DNA from: Firmicutes bacterium FC7
Lineage (GTDB): Bacteria > Bacillota > Clostridia > Tissierellales > Tissierellaceae
NCBI GenBank assembly: GCA_022760735.1
Contig: JAKELU010000014.1
Span: 589 to 58,692 of the forward strand
Length of the DNA stretch: 58,104 bases
Direction of reading: 5' to 3'
Position numbers and translations under genes: made by a program. The notes under the pieces were generated by a model. The model searched no databases. It was given only the letters and a program-made list of their open reading frames with translations, and was not told the origin of the DNA. This document shows positions 1-8,569 of this stretch, in pieces (position 1 is the stretch's first letter; the number at the start of each line of letters is the position of its first letter).

Positions 1-164
1 TATTTAATCGAAATTAAAGTAGACTTAAACGGTGGTTCCCGTTACAGAACTTGAGTATGAAAGTACTTAAAATGAGTTGAGACTAGTTGTCTTAAACAGA
101 GTGGAACCGCGAAAGTAACCTTTTGCCTCTGTATATTGCATATACATGGGCAGAAGGTTTTTTT
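1..164 (+). promoter_or_regulatory. T-box riboswitch leader (3' part) ahead of the liv operon
   Basis: The T-box core lies at about 98-111 (AGAGTGGAACCGCG), close to the family consensus AGGGTGGNACCGCG. It is followed by an 11-bp terminator stem (117-127 with 149-159, one G-U pair) and a run of T to 164. The stretch near 30-60 resembles the stem III region. Stem I with the specifier codon lies before the window, so the tRNA cannot be read; Leu, Ile or Val is inferred from the downstream transporter. Uncharged tRNA would stabilise the antiterminator and allow livHMGFK transcription. Confidence 0.85.
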
Positions 165-207
165 AATGACCTAGCATAATTTAAATTTTTTACTGGAGGT
201 GTAGGAC

Positions 208-1104
208 ATGTTATTACAACAAATTATTAATGGATTAACAATAGGTAGCATATACGCATTGGTTACCATTGGATTTAATATGGTATATGGTGTTTTAGAA
301 CTTACTAACTTTGCACATAGCTCATTCTATATGCTTGGATCATATATAACATTATTTACTATGACATCTTTAATAGGCAAGATAAGTATTTCAGGTTTTA
401 TAATTTCACTTTTTATTAGTTTATTCTTAACTGGCTTATTAGGAGCATTAATGGATAAAATAGCACTCGAGCCTATTAGAAAGAAAAATGGTGAACCAAT
501 AACAGCCTTATTAAGTACTGTAGGTATTCAAACTGCAATAAATAATGCTGTATTATTAATATTTGGGACTGTGCCTGTTGCATTTCCAGATGTATTTAAT
601 TTAGGGAAATTTACTATACGAGAAAATACTATTATTCAAAATATACAGATAGGTATATTCATTCTAGCAACTATTTTAATGATAGGTCTATCATATTTAG
701 TTTACAAGACTAAATTTGGTTCTGCTATGAGAGCAATATCTCAAAATCCTGTAACAGCATCACTAATGGGTATCAATGTAAATCATGTCATAACAATGAC
801 ATTCTTTATAGGAACAGCTGTAGCAGCAATTTCAGGTACAATGGTAGGACTATATTATCAAAGAGTTGATACTCTTATGGGTGCATCCGTAGGACTTAAA
901 TCCTTTGCTGCAGCAGTATTAGGAGGTATGGGCTCATTACCAGGTGGAATGTTAGGAGGAATATTAATTGGACTTTTAGAAACATTATTCGCTGCTTATG
1001 TAAGCTCTGGATATCGAGATATAGTTGCATTCATCATATTAATTAGTGTACTAATCATAAAACCTTCAGGATTATTTGGTAAGCAGATTATAAATAAAGT
1101 GTAG
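208..1104 (+). CDS. livH: Branched-chain amino-acid ABC transporter permease LivH
   Basis: A 298-residue hydrophobic permease of the LivH family, which forms half of the membrane channel importing leucine, isoleucine and valine. It has about eight membrane segments and the family-typical N-terminal stretch GLTIGSIYALVTIGFNMVYG. Near residues 234-250 there is the glycine-rich motif AAAVLGGMGSLPGGMLGG, a LivH/LivM feature near the ATPase-coupling loop. The start follows the ribosome site TGGAGG. It is the first gene after the T-box leader and lies 11 bases from livM, so it should respond to tRNA charging. Confidence 0.93.
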   Translation: MLLQQIINGLTIGSIYALVTIGFNMVYGVLELTNFAHSSFYMLGSYITLFTMTSLIGKISISGFIISLFISLFLTGLLGALMDKIALEPIRKKNGEPITALLSTVGIQTAINNAVLLIFGTVPVAFPDVFNLGKFTIRENTIIQNIQIGIFILATILMIGLSYLVYKTKFGSAMRAISQNPVTASLMGINVNHVITMTFFIGTAVAAISGTMVGLYYQRVDTLMGASVGLKSFAAAVLGGMGSLPGGMLGGILIGLLETLFAAYVSSGYRDIVAFIILISVLIIKPSGLFGKQIINKV

Positions 1105-1115
1105 GAGGTGATAAT

Positions 1116-2150
1116 ATGGCAAATCTCAATAGTAAAAATAAGAATGAGTTATTTTCAAAAATTATGGAAATATGTGCAAGGAATAGTTTAATAATAACTA
1201 TAATCTCGCTGTTATTCGCTATATCATTTCCTATAGTTTTTAGTTCACAATATTTAATAAATATTGCAATTAATTGTTTAATGTATTCTGTATTAGCTAT
1301 ATCTCTAAATCTAATAACAGGATTTATGGGAATAACCTCCCTTGGACATGCAGGATTTATGGGAGTAGGAGCATATACGGCAGCTATATTATCAACTAGA
1401 TATGGTGTTAATTTTATTTTTACATCTATTGCTGCAACTATAGTAGCTTCCTTATTTGGTATATTACTAGGTTTGCCTACCTTAAGAATCAAGGGTAGAT
1501 ACCTAGCTATAGTGACATTAGGTTTTGGTGAAATAATGAGAATTATTGAGCTTAACTGGGTGAGTTTAACAAGAGGGCCAATGGGAATATCAGGGATACC
1601 AAGGATGTCCTTATTTGGAGTAGCTTTCTCCAAACCAATCCATAAATATTATGTGATTCTTGTGTTATTAATCATTACAGTATATATAGTTAGGTCACTT
1701 ATGAATTCTAGAATAGGAAGGGCTTTTAGTTCCATTAGAGATGATGAAATAGCTGCAGATGCTATGGGGATTAATGTTTTTAAATATAAGATAATAGGAT
1801 TTGCAATATCTTCAGGTTTGGCGGGATTAGCTGGTGCATATTATGCCCACTATATGGGGTTTATCGATCCAAATGCATTTACCTTTGATGAATCAATCCT
1901 AATATTATCAATGACAATTATGGGTGGTATGGCAAGTATACCAGGAAGTATTATAGGTGCAAGCTTCTTAAGCATACTTCCAGAAGCATTAAGAGCAGTA
2001 GCTGACTATAGACAAATTGTTTATGGGTTGCTTTTAGCAGTGATTATGGTATTTAAACCAAGTGGACTACTTGGTGGATATAATTTAAAACACATTAAAC
2101 AAAGATTTAATTTTGAGCAATCTACAAAGGGGGTAGATAACCATGTCTGA
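1116..2150 (+). CDS. livM: Branched-chain amino-acid ABC transporter permease LivM
   Basis: A 344-residue permease, partner of LivH in the channel. It is predominantly hydrophobic. The family stretch NLITGFMGITSLGHAGFMGV lies near residues 65-85, and the coupling-loop-like sequence TIMGGMASIPGSIIG lies near 270-285. The ribosome site AGGAGGTG precedes ATG 1116. Its 3' end overlaps livG by 8 bases, which suggests translational coupling of permease and ATPase. Family length is normal and no defect is visible. Confidence 0.93.
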   Translation: MANLNSKNKNELFSKIMEICARNSLIITIISLLFAISFPIVFSSQYLINIAINCLMYSVLAISLNLITGFMGITSLGHAGFMGVGAYTAAILSTRYGVNFIFTSIAATIVASLFGILLGLPTLRIKGRYLAIVTLGFGEIMRIIELNWVSLTRGPMGISGIPRMSLFGVAFSKPIHKYYVILVLLIITVYIVRSLMNSRIGRAFSSIRDDEIAADAMGINVFKYKIIGFAISSGLAGLAGAYYAHYMGFIDPNAFTFDESILILSMTIMGGMASIPGSIIGASFLSILPEALRAVADYRQIVYGLLLAVIMVFKPSGLLGGYNLKHIKQRFNFEQSTKGVDNHV

Positions 2151-2913
2151 TACCATATTGAGAGTAGAAAATGTAACTCAACGCTTTGGAGGTCTTACGG
2201 CTGTTAACGGAGTAAGTATGGAAATAAAAAAAGGTGAAATAGTTGGAATAATAGGGCCTAATGGAGCAGGAAAGACAACATTTTTTAATGATATAACAGG
2301 CGTATATACCCCTACTGAAGGAAAAATATATTTTAAGGATAAAGATATTACAGGTATGAAACCTTTTGAAATAACTAAATTAGGCATGGCTAGGACCTTC
2401 CAGAACATTAGATTGTTCTATAGGATGACAGTCCTTGAAAATGTTATGGTTGGGATGCATTCAAGAACCAAATCTAATTTAATAGACAGTGTACTAAAAA
2501 CATCTAAATACAACAATGCAGAAATAGAAGCTAAGAAGAGAGCTTTAGAGGTTCTTGAACTGACAGGCCTAGCTGATTATAGGTATAATTATGCAACATC
2601 ATTACCTTATGGACTTCAAAGGAGATTAGAAATAGCTAGGGCAATGGCTACAAATCCTGATGTTCTTCTCTTTGATGAACCGGCAGCAGGTATGAATGAA
2701 GAGGAAACATCTGATCTCATGAAGTTCATTAGAGATTTGAAAGGTTATGGATATACCATAATACTTATTGAACATGATATGAGATTGGTTATGAATATAT
2801 GTGAGAGAATCTATGTCCTAGATCATGGTAGTTTAATAGCTGAGGGTATTCCATCAGAAATTAAATCTAATCCAAGGGTCATCGAAGCTTATCTAGGAAA
2901 GGGGGTTCAATGA
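2143..2913 (+). CDS. livG: Branched-chain amino-acid ABC transporter ATPase LivG
   Basis: A 256-residue ABC ATPase, one of the two that power the LivHM channel. The Walker A motif is GPNGAGKTT (about residues 38-46) and the Walker B is LLFDEP followed by AAGMN. The signature motif has the LivG-type variant LPYGLQRRLEIARA instead of LSGGQ; this is normal for the family. It overlaps livM by 8 bases and livF by 4 (ATGA), so livMGF look translationally coupled. Confidence 0.93.
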   Translation: MSDTILRVENVTQRFGGLTAVNGVSMEIKKGEIVGIIGPNGAGKTTFFNDITGVYTPTEGKIYFKDKDITGMKPFEITKLGMARTFQNIRLFYRMTVLENVMVGMHSRTKSNLIDSVLKTSKYNNAEIEAKKRALEVLELTGLADYRYNYATSLPYGLQRRLEIARAMATNPDVLLFDEPAAGMNEEETSDLMKFIRDLKGYGYTIILIEHDMRLVMNICERIYVLDHGSLIAEGIPSEIKSNPRVIEAYLGKGVQ

Positions 2914-3629
2914 TGCCACTATTAGAAGTAAAGGATTTATCCGTTAGTTTTGGTGTTATAAAGGCTGTTAAGGGAATTAGCTTTACTATAAATGAAGGTG
3001 AAATAGTTACCCTTATAGGGGCAAATGGAGCTGGAAAGACCACTACCATGAATGCCATTACAGGGGTAGTTAAATCTCAATCAGGTGATATAGTCTTTAA
3101 CGGTAGTTCCATTACAAACTCAAATCCCGCAGATATAGTAAAAAAAGGTATATCTATGTCACCAGAGGGAAGACAAGTTTTTCCTCAGATGACTGTAAGA
3201 GAAAATCTAGAATTAGGTGCTTATACAGTCAAGGATAAGGAGGTGACAAAAAACGGTATAAGGAATGCTTATGAGTTGTTTCCAATACTAAAAGAAAGAG
3301 CATTCCAACAAGCTGGAACTCTTTCTGGTGGAGAGCAACAAATGTTAGCGGTGGCGAGAGCATTGATGGTAAACCCTAAACTATTATTACTAGATGAACC
3401 ATCATTGGGGTTAGCGCCATTAATAGTACAGAATATCTTTAATCTCATATTAAAGATAAGAGACATGGGTACCACAGTCTTACTCGTTGAACAAAATGCA
3501 AGAATGGCATTGAGTATATCAGATAGGGGATATGTATTAGAAACGGGTAAAATCGTATTAGATGGTACAGGTAAAGAACTTATGAACAATCCAAAGGTTA
3601 TAGATGCTTACCTAGGCGGGTTGTCTTAA
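2910..3629 (+). CDS. livF: Branched-chain amino-acid ABC transporter ATPase LivF
   Basis: A 239-residue ABC ATPase, the second nucleotide-binding subunit of the branched-chain amino-acid importer. It shows Walker A GANGAGKTT, the canonical signature LSGGEQQML and Walker B LLLLDEPSLGL. Two ATG codons lie in tandem at 2910 and 2913; the first overlaps the livG stop as ATGA, and the ribosome site GGGGG is just upstream. Length and motif order match LivF. Confidence 0.93.
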   Translation: MMPLLEVKDLSVSFGVIKAVKGISFTINEGEIVTLIGANGAGKTTTMNAITGVVKSQSGDIVFNGSSITNSNPADIVKKGISMSPEGRQVFPQMTVRENLELGAYTVKDKEVTKNGIRNAYELFPILKERAFQQAGTLSGGEQQMLAVARALMVNPKLLLLDEPSLGLAPLIVQNIFNLILKIRDMGTTVLLVEQNARMALSISDRGYVLETGKIVLDGTGKELMNNPKVIDAYLGGLS

Positions 3630-3661
3630 ATAATATAAAAGTAAAAAATAGGAGGATATAA

Positions 3662-4837
3662 ATGAAAAAGACATCATCTATATTATTAGTACTAACATTA
3701 TTAGTTGGAGTACTAGCTGGATGTGCAAAAAACGATGCGCCTTCAGTTGAAAGCGATGATCCAAATGCACCAATTTACTTTGCTTGGTATGGTCCATTAA
3801 CTGGAGACAATAAGCAATATGGAGATACTGAAAAAGTTGCTGTTGAATTAGCCCTTGAAAAGATAAATGATGAAAATGGAGGAGTTCTTGGTGGTCGTAA
3901 AATAGTGGTTGATTTCTTTGATGATAAAAATGATGCTAAAGAAGCAGTTACAATTGCCAACAAGATTATTGGAGAAGAAAAGTACGTAGCTGTAATTGGT
4001 GGATTTGGTTCAACAGCATCAATGGCTGCTGCTCCTTTATATGAAGAAGCGCAAATTATCAACTATTCACCTACAGCATCTCATGCTGATTATTCAGTTA
4101 TAGGAGAATTTATTTTTAGAAATACTGCAACACAAGAAATAGAAACAACTGCATATGCTGACTATGTATATGATGAAATGGGAATTAGAAGGGTAGCAAT
4201 ACTAAATGTAAATGATGACTGGGGTAATAATATTGCAAATATATTTACTGAAGCCTTTGAAGCAAAAGGTGGAGAAATTGTAAATAGAGAATCATATATT
4301 CCAAATCAAACATCAGACTTTACACCAATGATTTCAAAAGCTAAACAATTAAATCCAGAAGCATTTTTCCCAGTAGCTTACTATCAAGATACTGCTAATA
4401 TATTAAAACAAGCTGATGGTTTAGATTTTAAACCACAGATGATTCTTTCAAGTTCAACATTGAAACAAGAATTAATTGACCTTACAGGAGATCTTGCTAA
4501 TGGAAGCTTCTTGATGAATGCATTTACGCCTGATATCAATACAGATGAATTCAAAGAGGTAATGGCAGAATACAAAGCTCGTACAGGTAAAGAGGGAGAC
4601 GCATTTGTTATGCAAACTTATGATGTAGTAATGCAATTAGCAACAGCAATCGAAGAAACAGGTTCAGCTGACCCAGTAAAGGTAAGAGATACCCTTGCTA
4701 ATATGAAAGATTATCAATCACTTGCAGGACCATATAGTATGAATGAAGTTGGAGATGCAGTAAGACAACTACAACCAATTAAAATAATTGATGGCAAATT
4801 TGTTAATATTTCAAATGGAGACCCATCAGCTAACTAG
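3662..4837 (+). CDS. livK: Branched-chain amino-acid ABC transporter substrate-binding lipoprotein LivK
   Basis: A 391-residue solute-binding protein. A lipoprotein signal peptide ends in the lipobox LAGC with Cys21, so the mature protein is anchored to the outer face of the membrane. The body has the Leu/Ile/Val-binding type I periplasmic fold, including YGPLTGDNKQYGDTEK and the IGGFGSTASMAAAPLYEEAQ stretch near residue 120. It follows livF by 32 bases with its own AGGAGG site. The binding protein comes after the membrane genes rather than before them. Confidence 0.92.
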   Translation: MKKTSSILLVLTLLVGVLAGCAKNDAPSVESDDPNAPIYFAWYGPLTGDNKQYGDTEKVAVELALEKINDENGGVLGGRKIVVDFFDDKNDAKEAVTIANKIIGEEKYVAVIGGFGSTASMAAAPLYEEAQIINYSPTASHADYSVIGEFIFRNTATQEIETTAYADYVYDEMGIRRVAILNVNDDWGNNIANIFTEAFEAKGGEIVNRESYIPNQTSDFTPMISKAKQLNPEAFFPVAYYQDTANILKQADGLDFKPQMILSSSTLKQELIDLTGDLANGSFLMNAFTPDINTDEFKEVMAEYKARTGKEGDAFVMQTYDVVMQLATAIEETGSADPVKVRDTLANMKDYQSLAGPYSMNEVGDAVRQLQPIKIIDGKFVNISNGDPSAN

Positions 4838-4876
4838 CTATATGAACTAATAGATACAATAATGGAGGAAAGATAA

Positions 4877-5884
4877 ATGGAAAATAAAAGAGAGCTAATG
4901 AAAAAAGTATTTAGTAATGAAAAAGCAGATAGAGTTCCAATAGGATTTTGGTATCACTATGTTCCACCAAGAGATCACTTTAGAGCACTAGAAGATAAAA
5001 ATGTATTAAATGCCGTTATACAGGGACATAAGAATATGTATAAGGAAATGCAACCTGACTTTGTAAAGATAATGTCTGATGGATTCTTTGGACATCCAAG
5101 TCTATATAATTCAAATATAGAAAAAGCAGATGATTTATATCAAGTTAAGTCAGTAGGTAAAGATCATCCATGGATTACTGAGCAAGTTAAGTTTGTAAAA
5201 GAAGTAAATGAAGAATTCCATGATGAGGTATATACATTCTATAGTATATTTGCTCCGATACACTGCATAAGGCTATATTTTGAAGAATTTGAAGGAGACA
5301 ATAAAAAGTTTCCAAGACTATTCTTAGAAAATCCAGAAGCCGTTGATTATGCTGCAAAAGAAATTGCTAAGGATTTAGATATATTGATAGATAGTATATA
5401 TAAAAATACACAAATAGATGGAATTTACTATAGTGTTCAAGAAATACAAGATGAGAGAGCAGATAGAGCATTCCATGAAAAGTATGTTTTTCCTACAGAT
5501 TTACATGTATTAAATACCATAAAAAAATATAGCGATACTAATATATTGCATATATGTGGATACGGCGAGTATACTAACAAATTAGAATTATTTAAGGACT
5601 ATGATTTGAGTATAGTAAATTGGGCAACACATACTGAAAATGTCAGCTTAAAAGAAGGAAAAGAATACTTTGGTGGAAAGGTAGTTATAGGTGGATTTGA
5701 TAACAATCCAGGCACTCTTTTAGATTCTGGTTCTGATGAAGAAGTTGAGAAATATGTCAAGGAAATGTTAGAAGAAGCTGGAACTAAGGGAGTCATAATA
5801 GGTGCTGATTGTACAATCAGTCCAGATATTCCTGTAGAGCGTTTTAATTTCATAAGAGAATTAGGAATCAAATATAGTAAATAA
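4877..5884 (+). CDS. Uroporphyrinogen decarboxylase-like (URO-D superfamily) protein, probable corrinoid-type methyltransferase
   Basis: A 335-residue URO-D superfamily protein. No other haem gene is nearby. His225-x-Cys227 in the stretch HICGYGEY and a later Cys312 (GADCTI) fit the His-x-Cys...Cys zinc ligands of the MtaA/CmuA methyltransferase branch. True HemE enzymes do not use such zinc ligands, so a methyl transfer role is more likely than porphyrin decarboxylation; the substrate is unknown. It lies 39 bases after livK with a GGAGGAA site, so it probably belongs to the liv operon, and a strong terminator follows. The link to amino-acid uptake is inferred from position only. Confidence 0.7.
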   Translation: MENKRELMKKVFSNEKADRVPIGFWYHYVPPRDHFRALEDKNVLNAVIQGHKNMYKEMQPDFVKIMSDGFFGHPSLYNSNIEKADDLYQVKSVGKDHPWITEQVKFVKEVNEEFHDEVYTFYSIFAPIHCIRLYFEEFEGDNKKFPRLFLENPEAVDYAAKEIAKDLDILIDSIYKNTQIDGIYYSVQEIQDERADRAFHEKYVFPTDLHVLNTIKKYSDTNILHICGYGEYTNKLELFKDYDLSIVNWATHTENVSLKEGKEYFGGKVVIGGFDNNPGTLLDSGSDEEVEKYVKEMLEEAGTKGVIIGADCTISPDIPVERFNFIRELGIKYSK

Positions 5885-5948
5885 ATTAGAGGTCCAATAA
5901 CTAGATAGAAATAAAGGTTTACTAATCCAATTAAAATTAAATTTTTCA

Positions 5949-5998
5949 AAAACTAAAGACTACAGAGAATGACATGATTTTCTGTAGTTTTTAGTTTT
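5949..5998 (+). terminator. Terminator after the liv operon
   Basis: A long inverted repeat (arms near 5949-5967 and 5981-5998) with A-rich 5' and T-rich 3' sides closes the liv/URO-D transcription unit. The 160 bases from here to 6157 are AT-rich and show no gene. Confidence 0.75.
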
Positions 5999-6157
5999 AA
6001 ATAATCACAGTTATAACAATACGATGATTATAAATATTTTCAATTTGATTTTATAATTATATATTGTCCGAATTTTGTAACCATTTTGTAATAATTTAAA
6101 TATCATATAGCATAATCTGTATAAAACAAACTATCAAATCAAAATGGAGTCCTTTAT

Positions 6158-7186
6158 ATGGTTACAAAAAGAAATATAATTATATTATTGATAATATGTT
6201 TTCTGATTTTTACTGGATTTAGTGGGACAGGGATATTCTATAAGGAATATATTCATAACAAAGATTCAGTAAATCAAGTTATTTTCAGAGATGAAGAAAA
6301 AGTTAATATTATTAAGACCAATAAAGAATCTTACTTGATTGAAAGAGATAATATATATTACAAGGTTCCGAAAGATGCCTTAATTAGAATTAGTAGGACA
6401 ACTAGTAGGTATAGAGTTATTGAAAATACACCTATTTTTGATGAGCAAAGAGGTGCAGAATTAAGGATATTATTTAAAGGTGAAATATTAGAACTACAAA
6501 AAGTAGATGGGGAATATGGCTATTTTAGAACCACTACTGACAAAATATTTGGTTCTGTACATTTAGGTGATTTAGAGGTATGTCTAGAAGAATCATTATC
6601 TTATGGAGTTTCTAAGGTCAATAAAACAATAAAGAATGGGGACTCAGTTTATGTCTTAATTAAAGGAGAAATGGTTGCTATTAAAAATTATGTAGACGGA
6701 AATTTTGTAATAGTTGATGAGGCAAACAACGAATATTTAGTTGATAAGTCTTTTATAGAGTATAGACATGCTGATGCAATAGTATCTAGATCATCAATTT
6801 CAAGAAAAACAAGATCACTATCTAAGTTAATATCAAGAGCATATAGCTTAATCGGTAGACCTTATATATATGGAGATGCTGGTAAAAGGGGTTTTGATTG
6901 TTCAGGATTTACCTATTATTTATTTAAGAGTCAGCTTGGTATCGAATTACCAAGAAGTTCACATGAACAAGTAAAAGTGGGAAAGAAGATAGAAAAGTCA
7001 GATTTAGTGCCAGGGGATCTTTTATTCTTTAATACCTCTGGAAGAAGGATTTCTCATGTGGGACTGTATATAGGAGATGGAAATATGATACATGCATCAT
7101 CTGGCAAAGCAAGGGTAAGAATAGATACAATAAATACTGGTTATTATAGTCAAAGATACGTTACTGCAAGGAGGATTATAGAATAA
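6158..7186 (+). CDS. Membrane-anchored NlpC/P60 family cell-wall hydrolase
   Basis: A 342-residue protein with one N-terminal membrane segment or uncleaved signal (about residues 6-25), a central region of about 180 residues that may hold SH3-like folds, and a C-terminal NlpC/P60 domain. The catalytic triad is visible: Cys248 in GFDCSGF, His300 in ISHVGLY and His312 in MIHAS. Family members cleave peptide bonds in peptidoglycan, usually gamma-D-glutamyl-diamino-acid links. The gene is preceded by a terminator and followed by the folD promoter, so it appears monocistronic. A role in growth or sporulation cannot be told from sequence. Confidence 0.85.
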   Translation: MVTKRNIIILLIICFLIFTGFSGTGIFYKEYIHNKDSVNQVIFRDEEKVNIIKTNKESYLIERDNIYYKVPKDALIRISRTTSRYRVIENTPIFDEQRGAELRILFKGEILELQKVDGEYGYFRTTTDKIFGSVHLGDLEVCLEESLSYGVSKVNKTIKNGDSVYVLIKGEMVAIKNYVDGNFVIVDEANNEYLVDKSFIEYRHADAIVSRSSISRKTRSLSKLISRAYSLIGRPYIYGDAGKRGFDCSGFTYYLFKSQLGIELPRSSHEQVKVGKKIEKSDLVPGDLLFFNTSGRRISHVGLYIGDGNMIHASSGKARVRIDTINTGYYSQRYVTARRIIE

Positions 7187-7198
7187 AGATATAGTTTA

Positions 7199-7228
7199 AT
7201 GACAAACGTTTTCAAACTGTGCTATAAT
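7199..7228 (+). promoter_or_regulatory. Probable sigma-A promoter of folD
   Basis: ATGACA at 7199-7204 and TATAAT at 7223-7228 are separated by 18 bases. A TG dinucleotide one base upstream of the -10 box makes it an extended -10 type. The folD start lies 31 bases further on. Confidence 0.6.
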
Positions 7229-7259
7229 ATCTCTAGAATAACATTGGGAGGGAGTATCG

Positions 7260-8102
7260 ATGGCTGAAATACTAAAGGGAAACGTAGTAGCTGCAAGGAT
7301 TAAAGAAGAGATGAAGAATAAAATCAAAAAAATAGAAGAAGAAGGTGGAATAAAACCAACAATCGGAATAGTTAGATTAGGTAGCAATCCAAGTGATATC
7401 TCCTATGAGAAAAGCATAATTAAAAATTGTGATGATATAGGAATAAAATCTATAGTTTTTGAAAAAGACACTAGTATGTCAACAGAAGAATTAGTAAATT
7501 TCATTAATTGGCTAAATAACAATGATGATATTTCGGGAATTCTGTTATTTAGACCATTACCAAAACATATTGATGAAGAAATAATAAGACAAAACATTGC
7601 TCCATCTAAGGATGTGGATTGCATGCATCCACTTAATTTAGAGAAGATATTTGAAGGAAATTTGGATGGATTTGTACCTGCTACCCCTTGGGCAGCTATG
7701 GAGATTTTACTTCACAATAATATAGAATTAGAAGGTAAAAACGTAGTAATAGTAAATAGATCAATGGTCGTAGGTAAGCCTTTAGCAATGATGTTGCTAG
7801 AAAAGAATGCAACAGTTACAATCTGTCATTCTAGAACAAAAAAACTAGAAGAAATAACTAGAAATGCAGATATTGTAATAACTGCATTGGGAAAACCTAA
7901 ATTTTTTTCTAGGGAGTACTTTACTGAAAAATCAATAGTAATAGATGTCGGGGTAAGTACGACTGAAGATGGAAAGTTAAGTGGAGATGTAGACTATGAA
8001 AATGTTGTAGATTTGGTTGATAAAATTACACCCGTTCCAGGAGGAGTTGGAAGTGTAACTACAACTATATTGTTAAATCAGGTAGTAAATGCATGCAAAT
8101 AA
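7260..8102 (+). CDS. folD: FolD-like methylenetetrahydrofolate dehydrogenase/cyclohydrolase, divergent active site
   Basis: A 280-residue FolD family protein. The family interconverts methylene-, methenyl- and formyl-tetrahydrofolate in the cytosol. The family C-terminal signature TPVPGGVGSVTTT, the nucleotide-binding stretch VNRSMVVGKPLAMMLL and Asp120 in KDVD are clear. Several usual catalytic residues differ. In the normally conserved Y-V-x-x-K element, Tyr49 is kept but Ile53 stands at the lysine position. In the normally conserved VQLPLP element, Phe97 stands where Gln is expected (LLFRPLP). DG after KDV is DC. The lysine and glutamine are important for the cyclohydrolase step in studied homologues, so this copy may be mainly a dehydrogenase. 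A 1-carbon role is likely; bifunctionality is doubtful. Confidence 0.8.
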   Translation: MAEILKGNVVAARIKEEMKNKIKKIEEEGGIKPTIGIVRLGSNPSDISYEKSIIKNCDDIGIKSIVFEKDTSMSTEELVNFINWLNNNDDISGILLFRPLPKHIDEEIIRQNIAPSKDVDCMHPLNLEKIFEGNLDGFVPATPWAAMEILLHNNIELEGKNVVIVNRSMVVGKPLAMMLLEKNATVTICHSRTKKLEEITRNADIVITALGKPKFFSREYFTEKSIVIDVGVSTTEDGKLSGDVDYENVVDLVDKITPVPGGVGSVTTTILLNQVVNACK

Positions 8103-8109
8103 ATTATAG

Positions 8110-8135
8110 AAAAAAGAGTCGATAGACTCTTTTTT
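8110..8135 (+). terminator. Terminator after folD
   Basis: GAGTC/GACTC stem extended by A6/T6 around a GATA loop, directly after the folD stop. Confidence 0.8.
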
Positions 8136-8169
8136 ACATTATGAAACAAAAAAAGTCATAATTCTTTGA

Positions 8170-8195
8170 AGGAAAAAATATAGGGAATATTGAAT
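8170..8195 (+). promoter_or_regulatory. Sigma-H-like promoter of the spoIIA operon
   Basis: AGGAAAA at 8170-8176, 14 bases, then TGAAT at 8191-8195. This fits the Bacillus sigma-H pattern (AGGAxxT, 14 bases, HGAAT) except for the last base of the first box. The spoIIA operon of Bacillus subtilis is sigma-H dependent, so the position agrees with known regulation. Read by eye. Confidence 0.6.
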
Positions 8196-8221
8196 ATAAC
8201 CTTGTAAAGGAGGGGATTATT

Positions 8222-8563
8222 TTGGGATTTACTTTAGAAGTTAAGAAGCCTAATCTTATTGTCCATTTTTATGGTGAGTTAGACCACCATATAACTGAAA
8301 AGGCAAGATTATCGATTGATCAAAAATATTTAGAAAATGATATTAAAAATATTATATTAGACCTTTCTCAGTTAACATTAATGGATAGTTCAGGCATAGG
8401 ACTTATTATGGGAAGATATAAGAATGTTATATCTAAAAATGGGAAAATAGCATTGATAAGTTCAAATGTATATATAGATAGATTAATTAAGATGTCAGGG
8501 CTATTGAAAATAATTAATGTTTATTCTAATGTAGATCAAGCTATAACAAACTTAGAGAGGTGA
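8222..8563 (+). CDS. spoIIAA: Anti-sigma F factor antagonist SpoIIAA
   Basis: A 113-residue STAS-domain protein. It binds SpoIIAB and frees sigma F in the forespore; phosphorylation by SpoIIAB switches it off. The family motif MDSSGIGLIMGRYKN is present, with Ser56 at the phosphorylated position next to Asp55. The start is TTG at 8222, 4 bases after the strong site AAAGGAGGGG. First gene of a three-gene unit, 6 bases before spoIIAB, downstream of a sigma-H-like promoter. Confidence 0.93.
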   Translation: MGFTLEVKKPNLIVHFYGELDHHITEKARLSIDQKYLENDIKNIILDLSQLTLMDSSGIGLIMGRYKNVISKNGKIALISSNVYIDRLIKMSGLLKIINVYSNVDQAITNLER

Positions 8564-8569
8564 AAAACA

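Noticed and set aside
1088-1633. Long antisense ORF (181 codons) opposite livM
   Set aside because: Lies wholly opposite a clear transporter gene, no ribosome site, and no recognisable family; arises from codon bias.
4877-5884. Genuine haem-pathway HemE
   Set aside because: Zinc-ligand-like His/Cys pattern and lack of haem genes favour the methyltransferase branch.
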